Positions 1 through 10,296 of a stretch of 51,773 nt of DNA are shown one piece after another. The DNA comes from Aeromonas caviae (GTDB lineage Bacteria > Pseudomonadota > Gammaproteobacteria > Enterobacterales > Aeromonadaceae). Below the pieces are notes generated by a model, which saw only the letters and a program-made list of their open reading frames with translations, ran no database searches and had not been told where the DNA came from. The translations under genes were made by a program, and so were the position numbers. The stretch lies in the NCBI RefSeq assembly GCF_000819785.1, contig NZ_CDBK01000028.1, forward strand, positions 1 to 51,773. Direction: 5' to 3'. Numbering within the stretch: position 1 is the stretch's first letter; every line of letters starts with the position of its first letter.

Positions 1-723
1 GCCCAGCCCGCCCCCTTGACCCCCTGGCAACCCTCGGTCACCTCGGTGCAGGGGAGTGGCGGCGATCGCCTCGATCTTGGCAACCTCAGCCGCCTCTCTC
101 TCTTTGGCAAGGCGCTGCAACCCCAGGCGGACAAGGCGGCAGAGACGGTGGCGGCGGATGCCCCGAAAACCCAGCTCAACGCCCAGCTCAACGGGGTGCT
201 GGCAAGCTCGGATCCCGCCAAGTCCATCGCCATCATCGCCCACAACGGGACGCAGAACTCTTACGGCATCGGAGACTACATCGACGGTACCCAGGCCAGG
301 ATACGCCAGGTGTTTGCCGATCGGGTCATCATCGCCCGGGACGGCCGTGACGAGACCCTGATGCTGGACGGGGAAGAGTATGGCAAGCCCCTGCCCAAAC
401 CAGCCCGCCAGGAGGGGCTCTCCTCCGTGCGCAGCGAACTGCTGGGCAACCCGGGCAAGATCACCGATTACCTCAATATTTCTCCGGTCCGGGTGGACGG
501 TCGCATGACCGGCTATCGCCTCAACCCGGGTCGCAATCCGGAACTGTTCAATCAACTCGGACTGGTCGCCAACGATCTGGCGGTCAGCATCAACGGCCTG
601 GATCTGCGTGACAACGCCCAGGCCATGCAGGCGATGCAGCAGGTGGCGGGCGCCACGGAAATGACCGTCACCGTCGAGCGGCAAGGACAGCTCTACGACG
701 TCTATGTCGGCTTGTCAGAATAA
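1..723 (+). CDS. exeC: Type II secretion protein C (partial, 5' end outside window)
   Basis: Inner-membrane clamp protein of the type II secretion system that links the cytoplasmic-membrane platform to the secretin. The reading frame is open to the left edge of the window, so the cytoplasmic tail and membrane anchor are missing. What remains is a proline/alanine-rich linker, a homology-region domain (around IIAHNGTQNSYGIGDYIDG and the following beta strands, window residues about 75-125) and a C-terminal PDZ-like domain (about 155-235, with NQLGLVANDLAVSINGLDLR), which in this family touches the secretin and substrates. It is the first gene of the exeC-N series seen here and ends 21 bp before exeD. 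Identity is secure from the domain pattern and the gene order. Confidence 0.95.
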   Translation, partial: AQPAPLTPWQPSVTSVQGSGGDRLDLGNLSRLSLFGKALQPQADKAAETVAADAPKTQLNAQLNGVLASSDPAKSIAIIAHNGTQNSYGIGDYIDGTQARIRQVFADRVIIARDGRDETLMLDGEEYGKPLPKPARQEGLSSVRSELLGNPGKITDYLNISPVRVDGRMTGYRLNPGRNPELFNQLGLVANDLAVSINGLDLRDNAQAMQAMQQVAGATEMTVTVERQGQLYDVYVGLSE

Positions 724-744
724 TGAATTGGAGTAGCACCAAGA

Positions 745-2799
745 ATGACAAATAAAGGGAAGGGCTGGCGTCTGGCCACCATGGCGGCAGCCTTGATGAT
801 GGCCGGTTCTGCCTGGGCCACCGAGTATTCCGCCAGTTTCAAGAACGCCGACATCGAGGAGTTCATCAACACGGTCGGCAAGAACCTGAACAAAACCATC
901 ATCATAGAGCCATCGGTACGCGGCAAGATCAACGTGCGCAGCTATGACCTGCTCAACGAGGATCAGTACTACCAGTTCTTCCTGAGCGTGCTCGACGTTT
1001 ACGGCTTTGCCGTGGTGCCCATGAACAACGGCGTGCTCAAGGTGGTGCGCTCCAAGGATGCCAAGACCTCGGCCATCCCCGTGGTGGATGACACCAACCC
1101 CGGCGTGGGTGACGAGATGGTGACCCGGGTCGTGCCGGTGCGCAATGTCTCGGTCCGTGAACTGGCCCCCCTGCTGCGTCAGCTCAACGACAACGCCGGC
1201 GGCGGCAACGTGGTCCACTATGAGCCCTCCAACGTGCTGCTCATCACCGGCCGCGCCGCCGTGGTCAACCGCCTGGTGGAGGTGGTTCGCCGGGTGGACA
1301 AGGCGGGGGATCAGGACATGGACGTCATCAAGCTCAAGTTCGCCTCCGCCGGCGAGATGGTGCGGCTGGTGACCAACCTCAACAAGGATGGCAGCAATCA
1401 GGGAGCCAACGCCTCGCTGCTGCTCTCCCCCAAGGTGGTGGCCGACGAGCGCACCAACTCCGTGGTCATCAGCGGTGAGCCCAAGGCCCGTGCCCGCATC
1501 ATCCAGATGGTGCGCCAGCTCGACCGGGATCTGCAGAGCCAGGGCAACACCCGGGTCTTCTACCTGAAATATGGCAAGGCCAAGGATCTGGTGGACGTCC
1601 TCAAGGGGGTCAGCTCCAGCATCGCCGCCGACAAGAAGGGCGGGGCGGCTGCCACGGCCACGGGCGGTGCCAGCATCGGCGGCGGCCAGCTCGCCATCTC
1701 CGCCGACGAGACCACCAATGCCCTGGTGATCACCGCCCAGCCGGACGTGATGGCCGAGCTGGAGCAGGTCATCGCCAAGCTCGACATTCGCCGTGCCCAG
1801 GTGCTGGTGGAGGCCATCATCGTCGAGATATCGGATGGTGACGGCATGAACCTCGGGGTGCAGTGGGCCAACACCAATGGTGGCGGCACCCAGTTCACCG
1901 ACACCGGTCTGCCCATCGGCTCCCTGGCCATCGCCGCCAAGGATTACAAAGACAACGGCAACACCGACGGTCTGTCATCCCTGGCGGGCAGCTTCAGCGG
2001 CATGGCGGCAGGCTTCTATCACGGGGACTGGGCGGCGCTGGTGACGGCGCTCTCCACCAACAGCAAGAACGACATCCTCTCCACCCCGAGCATCGTCACC
2101 ATGGACAACAAGGAGGCCTCTTTCAACGTCGGTCAGGAAGTGCCGGTGCAGAGCGGCTCCCAGAGCTCCACCACCAGCGATCAGGTGTTCAACACCATAG
2201 AGCGCAAGACGGTGGGGACCAAGCTGGTGGTGACGCCCCAGATCAACGAAGGAGATTCCGTACTGCTCAACATCGAGCAGGAGGTCTCCAGCGTGGCACA
2301 GAAGCAGGCGACCGGGACCGCCAACCTGGGCCCCACCTTCGATACCCGTACCGTGAAGAACGCCGTGCTGGTCAAGAGCGGCGAGACAGTGGTGCTGGGC
2401 GGCCTGATGGACGAACAGACCCAGGAGCAGATCTCCAAGGTGCCCCTGCTCGGGGACATTCCGGTACTGGGTTACCTGTTCCGTTCCTCCAAGACCTCCA
2501 CCGCCAAGCGCAACCTGATGGTCTTCATCCGCCCGACCATATTGCGTGACGCCAATGTCTACTCCGGGGTCTCCAGCAACAAGTACACCCTGTTCAGGGC
2601 CGAACAGCTGAGCCGGGCTGCGGAAGAGGGCTATGCCACCTCGCCGGCTCGCCAGGTGCTGCCCGCCTATGGCCAGGACGTGATGATGTCCCCCGAGGTG
2701 CAGCAGCAGATCCAGAGAATGCAGGCCCAGCAGCAGGCGACCGCCACCGGCGTGCGCGCCCAGGTGCAGGAGCAGCCCTTCGTGCAGAGCAAGCCCTGA
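745..2799 (+). CDS. exeD: Type II secretion outer-membrane secretin
   Basis: Forms the multimeric outer-membrane channel through which folded exoproteins leave the cell. The 684-residue product starts with a signal peptide (hydrophobic [13 protein letters not shown], likely cut after residue 25). Periplasmic N0-N3 repeats follow, including the [20 protein letters not shown] and [20 protein letters not shown] modules, and then the C-terminal secretin barrel with the conserved [14 protein letters not shown] segment near residue 570. The glycine/alanine-rich stretch around residues 295-315 is the usual N2-N3 linker. The C-terminus is glutamine-rich, which may be the S-domain. Its TGA overlaps the exeE start as TGATG, suggesting translational coupling. 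Length fits the family. Confidence 0.97.
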   Translation: MTNKGKGWRLATMAAALMMAGSAWATEYSASFKNADIEEFINTVGKNLNKTIIIEPSVRGKINVRSYDLLNEDQYYQFFLSVLDVYGFAVVPMNNGVLKVVRSKDAKTSAIPVVDDTNPGVGDEMVTRVVPVRNVSVRELAPLLRQLNDNAGGGNVVHYEPSNVLLITGRAAVVNRLVEVVRRVDKAGDQDMDVIKLKFASAGEMVRLVTNLNKDGSNQGANASLLLSPKVVADERTNSVVISGEPKARARIIQMVRQLDRDLQSQGNTRVFYLKYGKAKDLVDVLKGVSSSIAADKKGGAAATATGGASIGGGQLAISADETTNALVITAQPDVMAELEQVIAKLDIRRAQVLVEAIIVEISDGDGMNLGVQWANTNGGGTQFTDTGLPIGSLAIAAKDYKDNGNTDGLSSLAGSFSGMAAGFYHGDWAALVTALSTNSKNDILSTPSIVTMDNKEASFNVGQEVPVQSGSQSSTTSDQVFNTIERKTVGTKLVVTPQINEGDSVLLNIEQEVSSVAQKQATGTANLGPTFDTRTVKNAVLVKSGETVVLGGLMDEQTQEQISKVPLLGDIPVLGYLFRSSKTSTAKRNLMVFIRPTILRDANVYSGVSSNKYTLFRAEQLSRAAEEGYATSPARQVLPAYGQDVMMSPEVQQQIQRMQAQQQATATGVRAQVQEQPFVQSKP

Positions 2800-4304
2800 T
2801 GGCCGCCTACCAGCTCGATGGCAGCGAGCTGCCGGCTCCCCTGCCGGAACTGCCGTTCGCGTTTGCCCGCAACTTCGGGGCCATCCTGACCGAGCGCCAG
2901 GGTGCCCCGGTGCTGCTCTGTCGTCAGGGGATCTCCCCCCAGACCCTGCTGGAGGTGCGCCGGGTGGCGGGCTGTGCCTTCGCGGTGGAGCAGCTTGGCA
3001 ACGACGAGTTCGAGACGCTCCTGATGGCCCACTATCAGCGTGACTCCTCCGAGGCGCGTCAGCTGATGGAGGATCTCGGCAACGAGATGGACTTCTTTGC
3101 CCTGGCCGAAGAGCTGCCCCAGAGCGAGGATCTGCTGGATGCCGACGACGACGCCCCCATCATTCGCCTCATCAATGCCATGTTGAGCGAGGCGATAAAA
3201 GAAGAGGCGTCCGACATCCACATCGAGACCTTCGAGCGGGCCCTGGTGATCCGTTTTCGCATCGATGGGGTGCTGCGGGAGATCCTGCGCCCCCATCGCA
3301 AACTCGCCTCCCTGCTGGTGTCGCGCATCAAGGTCATGTCGCGCATGGACATCGCCGAGAAGCGGGTGCCGCAAGATGGCCGTATCTCACTGCGCATCGG
3401 CGGCCGGGCGGTGGACGTGCGGGTCTCCACCATGCCCTCCAGCTACGGCGAGCGGGTGGTATTGCGACTGCTGGACAAGAACAACGTGCGCCTCGAGCTC
3501 AAGCAGCTCGGCATGACGCTGGCCAACCGCAACATCATCAGCGAACTCATTCGCAAGCCCCACGGCATCATCCTGGTGACGGGCCCGACCGGTTCGGGCA
3601 AGTCCACCACCCTTTATGCGGCCCTCTCGGAGATCAACTCCCGGGATCGCAACATCCTGACCGTCGAAGACCCCATCGAATATGACCTCGAAGGGGTGGG
3701 CCAGACCCAGGTCAACAGCAAGGTGGACATGACCTTCGCCCGGGGCCTGCGCGCCATTCTGCGCCAGGATCCGGATGTGGTGATGGTGGGGGAAATCCGT
3801 GACCTCGAGACCGCCCAGATCGCGGTTCAGGCATCCCTCACCGGTCACCTGGTGATGTCGACCCTGCACACCAACACCGCCATCGGCGCCATCACCCGAA
3901 TGCGGGACATGGGGATCGAGCCCTTCCTGCTCTCCTCGTCGCTCCTGGCGGTACTGGCCCAGCGGCTGGTGCGCACTCTCTGCCCGGATTGCCGCGCACC
4001 GCACCCTGTCACCGAGCAGGAGCGTGTTGCCATGGGCATCGAGCTTGCGCCGGATCAGCAGATCTGGCGTCCGGTGGGCTGCGAGCAGTGCAACCACACC
4101 GGCTATCGCGGCCGGACCGGCATCCACGAGCTGGTGGTGGTGGACGAGGCGGTGCGCGAGGCGATCCACAGTGCCAGCGGCGAGCTCGCCATCGAGCGGC
4201 TGATCCGGGGTCACACCCCCAGCATCCGCCGCGACGGCATCGACAAGGTGCTCAAGGGGCAGACCAGCCTCGAAGAGGTGCTGCGCGTGACCCGGGAAGA
4301 CTGA
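2799..4304 (+). CDS. exeE: Type II secretion assembly ATPase
   Basis: Cytoplasmic hexameric ATPase that powers pseudopilus assembly. The 501-residue protein has an N-terminal domain that binds ExeL and a C-terminal secretion-ATPase core. The Walker A motif GPTGSGKST is at residues 262-270. It is followed by the Asp box ([20 protein letters not shown]), Walker B ([11 protein letters not shown]) and His box ([11 protein letters not shown]). The tetracysteine zinc-binding module typical of GspE is present as CPDC at 395-398 and CEQC at 428-431. The start codon overlaps the exeD stop, and exeF begins 1 nt after its stop. Confidence 0.97.
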   Translation: MAAYQLDGSELPAPLPELPFAFARNFGAILTERQGAPVLLCRQGISPQTLLEVRRVAGCAFAVEQLGNDEFETLLMAHYQRDSSEARQLMEDLGNEMDFFALAEELPQSEDLLDADDDAPIIRLINAMLSEAIKEEASDIHIETFERALVIRFRIDGVLREILRPHRKLASLLVSRIKVMSRMDIAEKRVPQDGRISLRIGGRAVDVRVSTMPSSYGERVVLRLLDKNNVRLELKQLGMTLANRNIISELIRKPHGIILVTGPTGSGKSTTLYAALSEINSRDRNILTVEDPIEYDLEGVGQTQVNSKVDMTFARGLRAILRQDPDVVMVGEIRDLETAQIAVQASLTGHLVMSTLHTNTAIGAITRMRDMGIEPFLLSSSLLAVLAQRLVRTLCPDCRAPHPVTEQERVAMGIELAPDQQIWRPVGCEQCNHTGYRGRTGIHELVVVDEAVREAIHSASGELAIERLIRGHTPSIRRDGIDKVLKGQTSLEEVLRVTRED

Positions 4305-4305
4305 A

Positions 4306-5526
4306 ATGGCGGCATTTGAATACAAGGCTCTCGACGGCAAGGGGCGCAACAAGAGCGGCGTGCTGGAAGGGGATTCCGCCCGCCAGGTGCGCCAGCTGCT
4401 GCGCGAGCAGGGGCTGACCCCCCTCGAGGTGAATGAGACCACCGAGAAGGCCAAGCGGGAGGCGAACCGCTTCGTGCTGTTTCGCCGTGGTGCCTCCACC
4501 GCAGAACTGGCCCTCATCACCCGCCAGCTGGCGACCCTGGTGGGGGCCGGTCTCACCATCGAAGAGGCCCTCAAGGCGGTCGCCGAGCAGTGCGAGAAGG
4601 CCCACCTGCGCAGCCTGGTGGCGACGGTGCGCAGCAAGGTAGTAGAGGGGTATTCCCTGGCCGATTCGCTGGGGGCCTTCCCCCATGTGTTCGACCAGCT
4701 GTTCCGCTCCATGGTGGCGGCCGGCGAGAAGTCCGGTCACCTGGAGAAGGTGCTCAACCGTCTCGCCGATTACACCGAGCAGCGCCAGCACATGCGCACC
4801 AAGCTGCTGCAGGCGATGATCTATCCCATCGTCCTCACCCTGGTGGCGGTGGGGGTCATCTCCATACTGCTCACCGCCGTGGTGCCCAAGGTGGTGGCCC
4901 AGTTCGAACACATGGGCCAGCAACTGCCGGGCACCACCCGTTTCCTCATCGGCACCAGCGAGCTGTTGCAGCACTATGGCCTCTGGTTCCTGCTGCTCCT
5001 TGGTATTGGCGGCCTGATCTGGCGCTGGTGGCTGACCGACGACAAGCGTCGTCGTCGCTGGCACCAGGTGATACTGCGCCTGCCGGTGATCGGTCGGGTC
5101 AGCCGCGGTCTCAACACCGCCCGCTTTGCCCGCACCCTGAGCATCCTCAACGCCAGCGCCGTCCCCCTGCTGGAGGGAATGAAGATCGCCGGCGAAGTGC
5201 TCTCCAACGACTATGCCCGCATGCGCATCGGTGAGGCCACCGAGCGGGTGCGGGAGGGGACCAGCCTGCGCAAGTCGCTGGATGAAACCAGAATTTTTCC
5301 GCCCATGATGCTGCACATGATCGCCTCGGGCGAGCAGAGCGGCGAGCTCGACAGCATGCTGGAGCGGGCGGCGGACAACCAGGACAGGGAGTTCGAAACC
5401 CAGGTGAACATCGCCCTCGGGGTGTTCGAGCCCATGCTGGTGGTCTCCATGGCCGGGGTGGTGCTGTTTATCGTGATGTCGATCCTGCAGCCGATCCTGG
5501 AGCTCAACAACATGGTGAATCTGTGA
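4306..5526 (+). CDS. exeF: Type II secretion inner-membrane platform protein
   Basis: Polytopic inner-membrane protein of the GspF/PilC family, the core of the assembly platform that couples the ATPase to pseudopilin extraction. The 406-residue product carries two copies of the GspF cytoplasmic helical domain (about residues 70-190 and 270-395; note GAGLTIEEALKAVAEQ and NASAVPLLEGMKIAGEVL) separated by membrane segments near residues 170-190 and 220-245, with a last membrane helix close to the C-terminus (MLVVSMAGVVLFIVMSILQP). It starts 1 nt after exeE. The 116-bp gap to exeG is the largest gap between the exe genes apart from the exeJ/exeK duplication. Confidence 0.96.
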   Translation: MAAFEYKALDGKGRNKSGVLEGDSARQVRQLLREQGLTPLEVNETTEKAKREANRFVLFRRGASTAELALITRQLATLVGAGLTIEEALKAVAEQCEKAHLRSLVATVRSKVVEGYSLADSLGAFPHVFDQLFRSMVAAGEKSGHLEKVLNRLADYTEQRQHMRTKLLQAMIYPIVLTLVAVGVISILLTAVVPKVVAQFEHMGQQLPGTTRFLIGTSELLQHYGLWFLLLLGIGGLIWRWWLTDDKRRRRWHQVILRLPVIGRVSRGLNTARFARTLSILNASAVPLLEGMKIAGEVLSNDYARMRIGEATERVREGTSLRKSLDETRIFPPMMLHMIASGEQSGELDSMLERAADNQDREFETQVNIALGVFEPMLVVSMAGVVLFIVMSILQPILELNNMVNL

Positions 5527-5642
5527 GGGTCGGGTGCCCGAATAGGCTTCGCCATTCGAACCTGCAAATTCAATCGAACGATCGTGGTTTAACAGTTAAT
5601 CGTTGATGGCTCATGCCATCTCATTTCGTTAGGGAGTCAGTC

Positions 5643-6074
5643 ATGCAAAAGCGTCGTCAATCGGGTTTTACCCTGCTGGAAGTGATGGTGGTCATCGTGA
5701 TCCTGGGGATCCTGGCCAGCCTGGTGGTGCCCAACCTGATGGGCAACAAGGAGAAGGCGGATCAGCAAAAAGCGGTCTCCGACATAGTGGCGCTGGAAAA
5801 CGCCCTCGACATGTACAAGCTGGACAACAACCGCTACCCCACCACCGAGCAGGGGCTGGATGCCCTGGTCAACAAGCCGACCGCATCCCCTGAGCCGCGC
5901 AGCTACCGGGAAGGGGGCTACATCAAGCGCCTGCCGCAGGATCCCTGGGGCAACCAGTACCAGCTGCTGAGCCCGGGCCAGTTCGGCAAGATCGACATCT
6001 TCTCCATGGGGATGGACGGCGAAGCCGGGACCGATGACGACATCGGCAACTGGAACCTGAAGGACTTCCAATAA
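5643..6074 (+). CDS. exeG: Major pseudopilin of type II secretion
   Basis: Main subunit of the type II pseudopilus. I chose the ATG at 5643 because AGGGAG lies at 5631-5636 and it gives a 143-residue prepilin with the short leader MQKRRQSG followed by FTLLEV. Prepilin peptidase would cut after Gly8, and mature residue 5 is Glu as expected. The C-terminal part has the calcium-binding style loop of GspG (SMGMDGEAGTDDDIGNW). A longer frame from 5613 is open but would bury the leader. The upstream gap 5527-5642 contains a weak dyad (AACGAT ... ATCGTT at about 5577-5605); abundant GspG is often made at higher level than its neighbours, so an internal promoter or mRNA processing there is possible but not shown. 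Confidence 0.96.
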   Translation: MQKRRQSGFTLLEVMVVIVILGILASLVVPNLMGNKEKADQQKAVSDIVALENALDMYKLDNNRYPTTEQGLDALVNKPTASPEPRSYREGGYIKRLPQDPWGNQYQLLSPGQFGKIDIFSMGMDGEAGTDDDIGNWNLKDFQ

Positions 6075-6121
6075 GTGATTCCGCCGCGTCGTGCTCACTG
6101 CGCTACCCCGGGGCTGCCTGA

Positions 6122-6685
6122 ATGAAGGTGGCCTCTTGGGCCCGTCACCAGGCCGGTTTTACCCTGCTGGAAGTGTTGCTGGTCGCCATGTTGATGGGAC
6201 TGGTGGCGACCGCCGTCACCCTCAGCATGGGGGGCGCCAGGGGGGATCGGGAGCTCGACAAGCAGGCGCGCCGCTTCATGGCGACCCTGCAGCAGGCCCA
6301 GGAGTATTCGGTCATGGATGGCAGGCTGCTGGGGCTGCGGGTCGAGGAGAACGGCTGGCAGTTTATGTCCCGGGATCCCAAGGATCGCAAGTGGCGCGCA
6401 CTGACCGGTGACAAGCTGCTGGGGCCGGTGACGTTGCCGGAGGGGATGACCCTGGCGGTGGAGCTGGAAGGTTTCAACTGGCGCACTGCGTCGGACGAAC
6501 GCCAGGAGCAGGGTCGGGACGAGCGTGAGCGGACACCCCAGATCCTGGTCTTTCCGGGGGGAGAGCTCTCTCCCTTCGTGTTGACCCTGAGCCAGCAGGA
6601 CGAGGATCTGCACTACCTGCGCACCGTCAGGGGGGACGAGTTCGGTCGTCTCTCCCTGTTACAGGATGAAGAGGAAGAAGAGTGA
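6122..6685 (+). CDS. exeH: Minor pseudopilin H
   Basis: Minor pseudopilin thought to join the ExeI/J/K tip complex to the ExeG shaft. The 187-residue product has a type IV prepilin leader ending [12 protein letters not shown] and a mature start [12 protein letters not shown], with Glu at mature position 5. The rest is a soluble beta-rich domain typical of GspH. The C-terminus is very acidic (DEEEEE). The Shine-Dalgarno upstream of 6122 is weak. The stop overlaps the exeI GTG start as GTGA, so exeI is probably translated by coupling. Confidence 0.94.
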   Translation: MKVASWARHQAGFTLLEVLLVAMLMGLVATAVTLSMGGARGDRELDKQARRFMATLQQAQEYSVMDGRLLGLRVEENGWQFMSRDPKDRKWRALTGDKLLGPVTLPEGMTLAVELEGFNWRTASDERQEQGRDERERTPQILVFPGGELSPFVLTLSQQDEDLHYLRTVRGDEFGRLSLLQDEEEEE

Positions 6686-7104
6686 GGAGCACCAGGCCCG
6701 CAGGGGGCGTTCTAGCGCGTCGCACCGTTCTGTCGGGCGGCCCCGCCCGGGTGCGCGGCATGACGCTGCTGGAGGTCATGGTGGCCCTGGCGGTGTTTGC
6801 CATCGCCGGGCTGGCGGTGATGAAGACCGCGAGCGAGCACCTGGCCGGCCTCAATTATCTGGAGCAGAAGACCCTGGCGACCTGGGTGGTGGAGAATCAG
6901 CTGGTGCAGCAGAAGCTCGAAGGCAAGTGGCCGGGAGACAGCTGGGTGGAAGGGGACGAGGAGATGGCCGGGCAGACCTGGTACTGGCGCTATCGCGGCG
7001 TCGCCACGGCGGACAGCAACTTCAGGGCGCTGGACATGGAAGTGCGCACCGCGCCCAAGGCCGAGGGCCCGGTGGCCATGATCCGGACCTATCTCAGCCG
7101 ATGA
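6682..7104 (+). CDS. exeI: Minor pseudopilin I
   Basis: Minor pseudopilin of the tip complex. From the GTG at 6682, which overlaps the exeH stop, the 140-residue product has a long basic leader (26 residues ending ARVRG) before [17 protein letters not shown]. The cleavage site Gly-Met and the Glu at mature position 5 fit GspI. A second in-frame GTG at 6751 would give a leader of only three residues (MRG), so the true start is uncertain. The gene ends with ATGA shared with exeJ. Confidence 0.93.
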   Translation: MRSTRPAGGVLARRTVLSGGPARVRGMTLLEVMVALAVFAIAGLAVMKTASEHLAGLNYLEQKTLATWVVENQLVQQKLEGKWPGDSWVEGDEEMAGQTWYWRYRGVATADSNFRALDMEVRTAPKAEGPVAMIRTYLSR

Positions 7105-7790
7105 ACATTCATCAACGTGCGTCCATGATCCGGAGCCGGTGTCAGCCGATGATCCAGAGCAACCCCCGCCCATCGTGCCACCGCGGCTTTACCCTGCTTG
7201 AGATGCTGGTGGCCATTGCCATCTTCGCCACCCTGAGCCTGGGTGCCTATCAGGTGCTGCAAGGGGTGCTGACCAGCGACGAGGTGGCCAAGCGCAAGGA
7301 GGCCCGTCTCTCGGAACTGCAGCTCGCCTTCAGCCTGCTGGAGCGGGACGTCACCCAGATGGTGCCGCGCAGCGGTCGCATCGACGGCGAGAACAACAAG
7401 GTGCTGCTGGCGGCGTCCCGCTTCGGCCAGCAGAGCGACGACTGGGGCATGGCCTTCATTCGCGGCGGCTGGCTTAATCCGGACGGCATACTGCCGCGCT
7501 CCGGCCTGCAACGAGTGGGTTGGCGTCTCAAGGGGCAGACCCTGGAGCGGTTGAGCTACCTCTATCCGGATCCGGCCATTGGCACCGAGCCGCGCATTCA
7601 GCCCGTGCTGACCGGCGTGACGGCGCTGCGCCTCTATTTCTACGACAAGGGACAGTGGAAGGAGGAGTGGACCCAGCGCGACCTGCTGCCCTATGGGCTG
7701 GCGGTGGAGCTGGAGCTTGAAGACTACGGCACCATCCGTCGCCAGTTCCTGATCGGAGCCGGTGGTCAGAGGGCTGAGAATGGTAACTGA
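7101..7790 (+). CDS. exeJ: Minor pseudopilin J
   Basis: Minor pseudopilin of the tip complex, 229 residues from the ATG that overlaps the exeI stop (ATGA). The leader ends PSCHRG and the mature protein begins [21 protein letters not shown] with Glu at position 5. In-frame ATGs at 7125 and 7149 would give shorter leaders. The C-terminus reads [19 protein letters not shown]. This tail is repeated twice more downstream at an exact 100-bp period, and the third copy overlaps exeK, so this exeJ end is probably not the ancestral one (see the tandem repeat entry). The protein otherwise looks intact. Confidence 0.93.
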   Translation: MNIHQRASMIRSRCQPMIQSNPRPSCHRGFTLLEMLVAIAIFATLSLGAYQVLQGVLTSDEVAKRKEARLSELQLAFSLLERDVTQMVPRSGRIDGENNKVLLAASRFGQQSDDWGMAFIRGGWLNPDGILPRSGLQRVGWRLKGQTLERLSYLYPDPAIGTEPRIQPVLTGVTALRLYFYDKGQWKEEWTQRDLLPYGLAVELELEDYGTIRRQFLIGAGGQRAENGN

Positions 7791-7890
7791 TCGTCGTTTT
7801 CCCCTGTCCGTCACGAAGGATGACGGCACTATTCGACGTCGCCAGTTCCTGATCGGAACCGGTGGTCAGAGGGCTGAGAATGGTAACTGA
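7780..7890 (+). CDS. Mini-ORF created by the tandem repeat, copy 1 (36 aa)
   Basis: Reads from an ATG that overlaps the exeJ stop by 11 nt (ATGGTAACTGA) to a TGA at 7888-7890. The peptide begins [16 protein letters not shown] and ends with an exeJ-like tail ([18 protein letters not shown]). The first codons weakly resemble the start of exeK, and the tail is exeJ, so it looks like an accidental exeK-head/exeJ-tail fusion made by duplication. Translation would depend on termination-reinitiation from exeJ. There is no sign of an independent function; it may simply relay ribosomes to exeK. Confidence 0.35.
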   Translation: MVTDRRFPLSVTKDDGTIRRRQFLIGTGGQRAENGN

Positions 7891-7990
7891 TCGTCGTTTT
7901 CCCCTGTCCGTCACGGAGGATGACGGCACTATTCGACGTCGCCAGTTCCTGAACGGCGCTGGTGGCCAGAGGGCGGACAATGGCAATTAA
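7880..7990 (+). CDS. Mini-ORF created by the tandem repeat, copy 2 (36 aa)
   Basis: Second overlapping mini-ORF, from ATG 7880 (inside the stop region of copy 1) to TAA 7988-7990, which itself overlaps the exeK ATG at 7980 by 11 nt. The peptide begins [16 protein letters not shown] and ends [18 protein letters not shown]. Its last 50 bases are probably the original exeJ terminus, because this copy is directly joined to exeK. As with copy 1, expression is plausible only through coupling and is unproven. Confidence 0.35.
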   Translation: MVTDRRFPLSVTEDDGTIRRRQFLNGAGGQRADNGN

Positions 7991-8999
7991 GCGCTCCCGC
8001 CCTCCTTCGGCCCCCGGCAGACAGCGGGGCATGGCCCTGCTGGTGGTGCTGCTCATCCTCGCGGTGATGGTGATCGTCGCCAGCAACATGAGCGGCCGCC
8101 TGCAACTGGAGCTGCGCCGCACCGCCAACCTCACCCTGGGCAAGCAGGCCTGGTGGTATGCCATGTCGGCGGAGGCCCTGGTGATCAAGGTGCTGAACCA
8201 GGACTTCAAGGATGACCCGGATCGGGTGAGTCTGGGACAGAACTGGGCGCGGGAGGACGGGGTCTTCCCGGTGGAGGATGGCACTCTCTCGGGCCGGGTG
8301 CGGGATCTGCAATCCTGCTTCAACCTCAACAGCCTGAGCGTGCCCCTCAAGGAGGGGGAGAACGGCGACGATCTCGACGCCCAGCCTTACCAGTTCAAGG
8401 TGTTCCGGGCCCTGCTCGCCCAGCTCGAGGTGGATGATTACGAAGCGGTGCAGCTGACGGACGCCATCCGCGACTGGACCGACAAGGATACCCAGCTGGT
8501 CTCGAGCAACGGGGCCGAGGATGCCTACTACGAGGGACTCAATCCCCCCTACCTGGTGGCTAACCAGCGGATGCTGGGCACCGACGAATTGCGGGCAGTG
8601 CGCGGGGTGAGCGCCAGCCTGTACGCCCGGTTGGCCCCCTATGTGTGCTCCCTGCCCAATGACAAGCTGGTGGTGAACATCAACACCATCCGGCCGGAGC
8701 AGGCGGCCCTGCTGGTGGGGCTCTACCAGGGGAAGATCGGGCTGGACGATGCCAAGCGGGTGCTGACCAGCCGCCCCAAGAAGGGGTGGAAGAACAAGCA
8801 GGAGATGACGGAGCAGTTGCAGGTTCAGCCGGGTGCCATCACCGGGCTGGATGGCGCCCTGGACATCAAGAGCAGCTTCTTCGAGGCCCGCCTGCTGGCG
8901 GAGGTGGGGGAGACCCGCGCCAGGCTTGAGACCGTCTTCCAGCGTGGCAAGGACAACAAGCTGGTGATGCTGCGTCGCCTGAGCGGCGGCGCCGAATAA
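7980..8999 (+). CDS. exeK: Minor pseudopilin K
   Basis: Large minor pseudopilin that caps the pseudopilus tip. From ATG 7980 it is 339 residues with leader [17 protein letters not shown] and mature start [17 protein letters not shown]. Mature position 5 is Val rather than Glu, a known hallmark of the GspK family. The large helical insert follows, with motifs such as [12 protein letters not shown] and [14 protein letters not shown] seen in GspK. A GTG at 7962 is also in frame but less likely. The start sits in the third copy of the 100-bp repeat and overlaps the stop of a mini-ORF, so its translation rate may depend on the repeat. Confidence 0.94.
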   Translation: MAIKRSRPPSAPGRQRGMALLVVLLILAVMVIVASNMSGRLQLELRRTANLTLGKQAWWYAMSAEALVIKVLNQDFKDDPDRVSLGQNWAREDGVFPVEDGTLSGRVRDLQSCFNLNSLSVPLKEGENGDDLDAQPYQFKVFRALLAQLEVDDYEAVQLTDAIRDWTDKDTQLVSSNGAEDAYYEGLNPPYLVANQRMLGTDELRAVRGVSASLYARLAPYVCSLPNDKLVVNINTIRPEQAALLVGLYQGKIGLDDAKRVLTSRPKKGWKNKQEMTEQLQVQPGAITGLDGALDIKSSFFEARLLAEVGETRARLETVFQRGKDNKLVMLRRLSGGAE

Positions 9000-9111
9000 C
9001 AAGGGGGCGTGGGGCGGTTTCGCTACCCTGCGCATCCCCCGATTGGACTGCAACCCATGGCTGTGCGCCCGCCCCCCTGAGGGAGGATCGGGCATGGCAG
9101 GAGAGACATTA

Positions 9112-10296
9112 GTGAGCGAGAGTCTGGTCATCCGTCTGGGGACCAATGCGCAGCAGCCAGTGCACTGGCTGGTCTGGTCGGCGCAGGAGCAGGAGATCAT
9201 CGCCTCCGGCATCCTGGCCTCGGCGCACGCCCTCGGCGAGCTGCAGGAGCGTGCCGGTGGTCGCCCCGTGGTGACCCTGGTGCCCGGCAGCGATCTTATC
9301 TTCCGGCGGGTCAATCTGCCGGGCAAATACAGCCGCCAGAGTGCGGCGGCCCTGCCTTATCTGCTGGAGGAGCAGATCGCCTCAGACGTGGACGATCTTC
9401 ACCTGGTGGTGCTCGGCCATCAGGGCCGCGAGGTGGATCTGATGGCGGTGGACAAGGGGAAGATGCACTCCTGGCTCGGTTGGCTGGAGCAGGCAGGGCT
9501 CAAGACCCTGCACCTGCTGCCCGACGTGCTGGCGCTGCCGCTCGCCGCCGATGGCTGGTCAGCCCTGCAACTGGGGGAGGAGTGGCTGGTCCGCCAGGGC
9601 CCCCGTCAGGGCATAGTGGCGGAGGAATCCCTGCTGGCCATGCTGCTGGCAGCGCAGACCGAACCCGTCACCCTTCACTGCCATACTCCCATCCCCGCCA
9701 TGGCGGCGGGCAACTGGCAGGGGGCTGACCCGGAACTGCCCATGCTGTTGCTGGCGAAAGGGGCGCTGACCTGCCAGGCCAACCTGTTGCAGGGGCCCTA
9801 TCGTCCCCAGACCGAATACGCCCGCTACTGGTTGCAGTGGCGCAAGGTGGCGGTGCTGGCAGGCGTATTGTTGCTGGTGGCCCTGGTGCAGCGCGGTGTG
9901 CATCTGCACCAGCTGGCGGAACAGGACAAGGCCCTCAAGGCTGAGATCCGGCAGGTCTACACCCGGATCTTCCCGGGGGAGACGCGGATCGTCAACGTGC
10001 GCAGCCAGATGACCCAGCACCTCCAGCAGTTGGGGCAGGCTCCCCAGGATGGCGTCCTGTTGCTCCTGACCGAGCTGGCCCCGGTGTTTGCCGAGGTGCC
10101 CGGCCTCAAGCCCGAGGTGCTGCGCTTCGATGCAGCCCGGGGCGAGCTGAGGTTGCAGGTGACGGCCCCCGGCTTCACCGAGATCGAACGTTTCCGCGAG
10201 CTGGCGGGCAAGCGCTTCGAGGTGCAGCAGGGTGAGGTGCGAAGCACCGAAGGCAAGGTCGAAGGGGCGCTGGTGCTCAAGGGGAGGTCGTCATGA
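9112..10296 (+). CDS. exeL: Type II secretion inner-membrane protein L
   Basis: Bitopic protein that binds the ExeE ATPase on the cytoplasmic side and ExeM in the membrane. I favour the GTG at 9112 (SD-like GGAGAG just upstream) because the product then begins (M)SESLVIRL, matching how GspL/EpsL proteins begin. ATG 9094, with GGGAGG upstream, is the alternative and adds six residues. It has an actin-like cytoplasmic domain ([43 protein letters not shown]), a transmembrane helix near residues 246-264 ([16 protein letters not shown]) and a ferredoxin-like periplasmic domain. It overlaps exeM by 4 nt (ATGA). Confidence 0.94.
   Translation: MSESLVIRLGTNAQQPVHWLVWSAQEQEIIASGILASAHALGELQERAGGRPVVTLVPGSDLIFRRVNLPGKYSRQSAAALPYLLEEQIASDVDDLHLVVLGHQGREVDLMAVDKGKMHSWLGWLEQAGLKTLHLLPDVLALPLAADGWSALQLGEEWLVRQGPRQGIVAEESLLAMLLAAQTEPVTLHCHTPIPAMAAGNWQGADPELPMLLLAKGALTCQANLLQGPYRPQTEYARYWLQWRKVAVLAGVLLLVALVQRGVHLHQLAEQDKALKAEIRQVYTRIFPGETRIVNVRSQMTQHLQQLGQAPQDGVLLLLTELAPVFAEVPGLKPEVLRFDAARGELRLQVTAPGFTEIERFRELAGKRFEVQQGEVRSTEGKVEGALVLKGRSS

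Larger units (their letters stand above)
7725..7990 (+). repeat. 100-bp tandem duplication of the exeJ 3' end / exeK 5' junction
   Basis: The segment from about 7741 repeats with a period of exactly 100 bp. 7741-7840 and 7841-7940 differ at only two positions by my alignment (7758 and 7816 against 7858 and 7916). The third, partial copy (7941-7990) is more diverged and ends in the exeK start. Each unit holds the last codons of exeJ, a stop, and an overlapping ATG placed 11 nt before the end of the stop. The geometry ATG ... stop is the same at 7780/7790, 7880/7890 and 7980/7990. It is the only sizeable gap between exe coding regions besides exeF-exeG. Confidence 0.93.

Noticed and set aside
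3387..4712. 441-codon minus-strand frame across exeE/exeF
   Set aside because: Spans two real genes on the other strand and has no recognisable domain.
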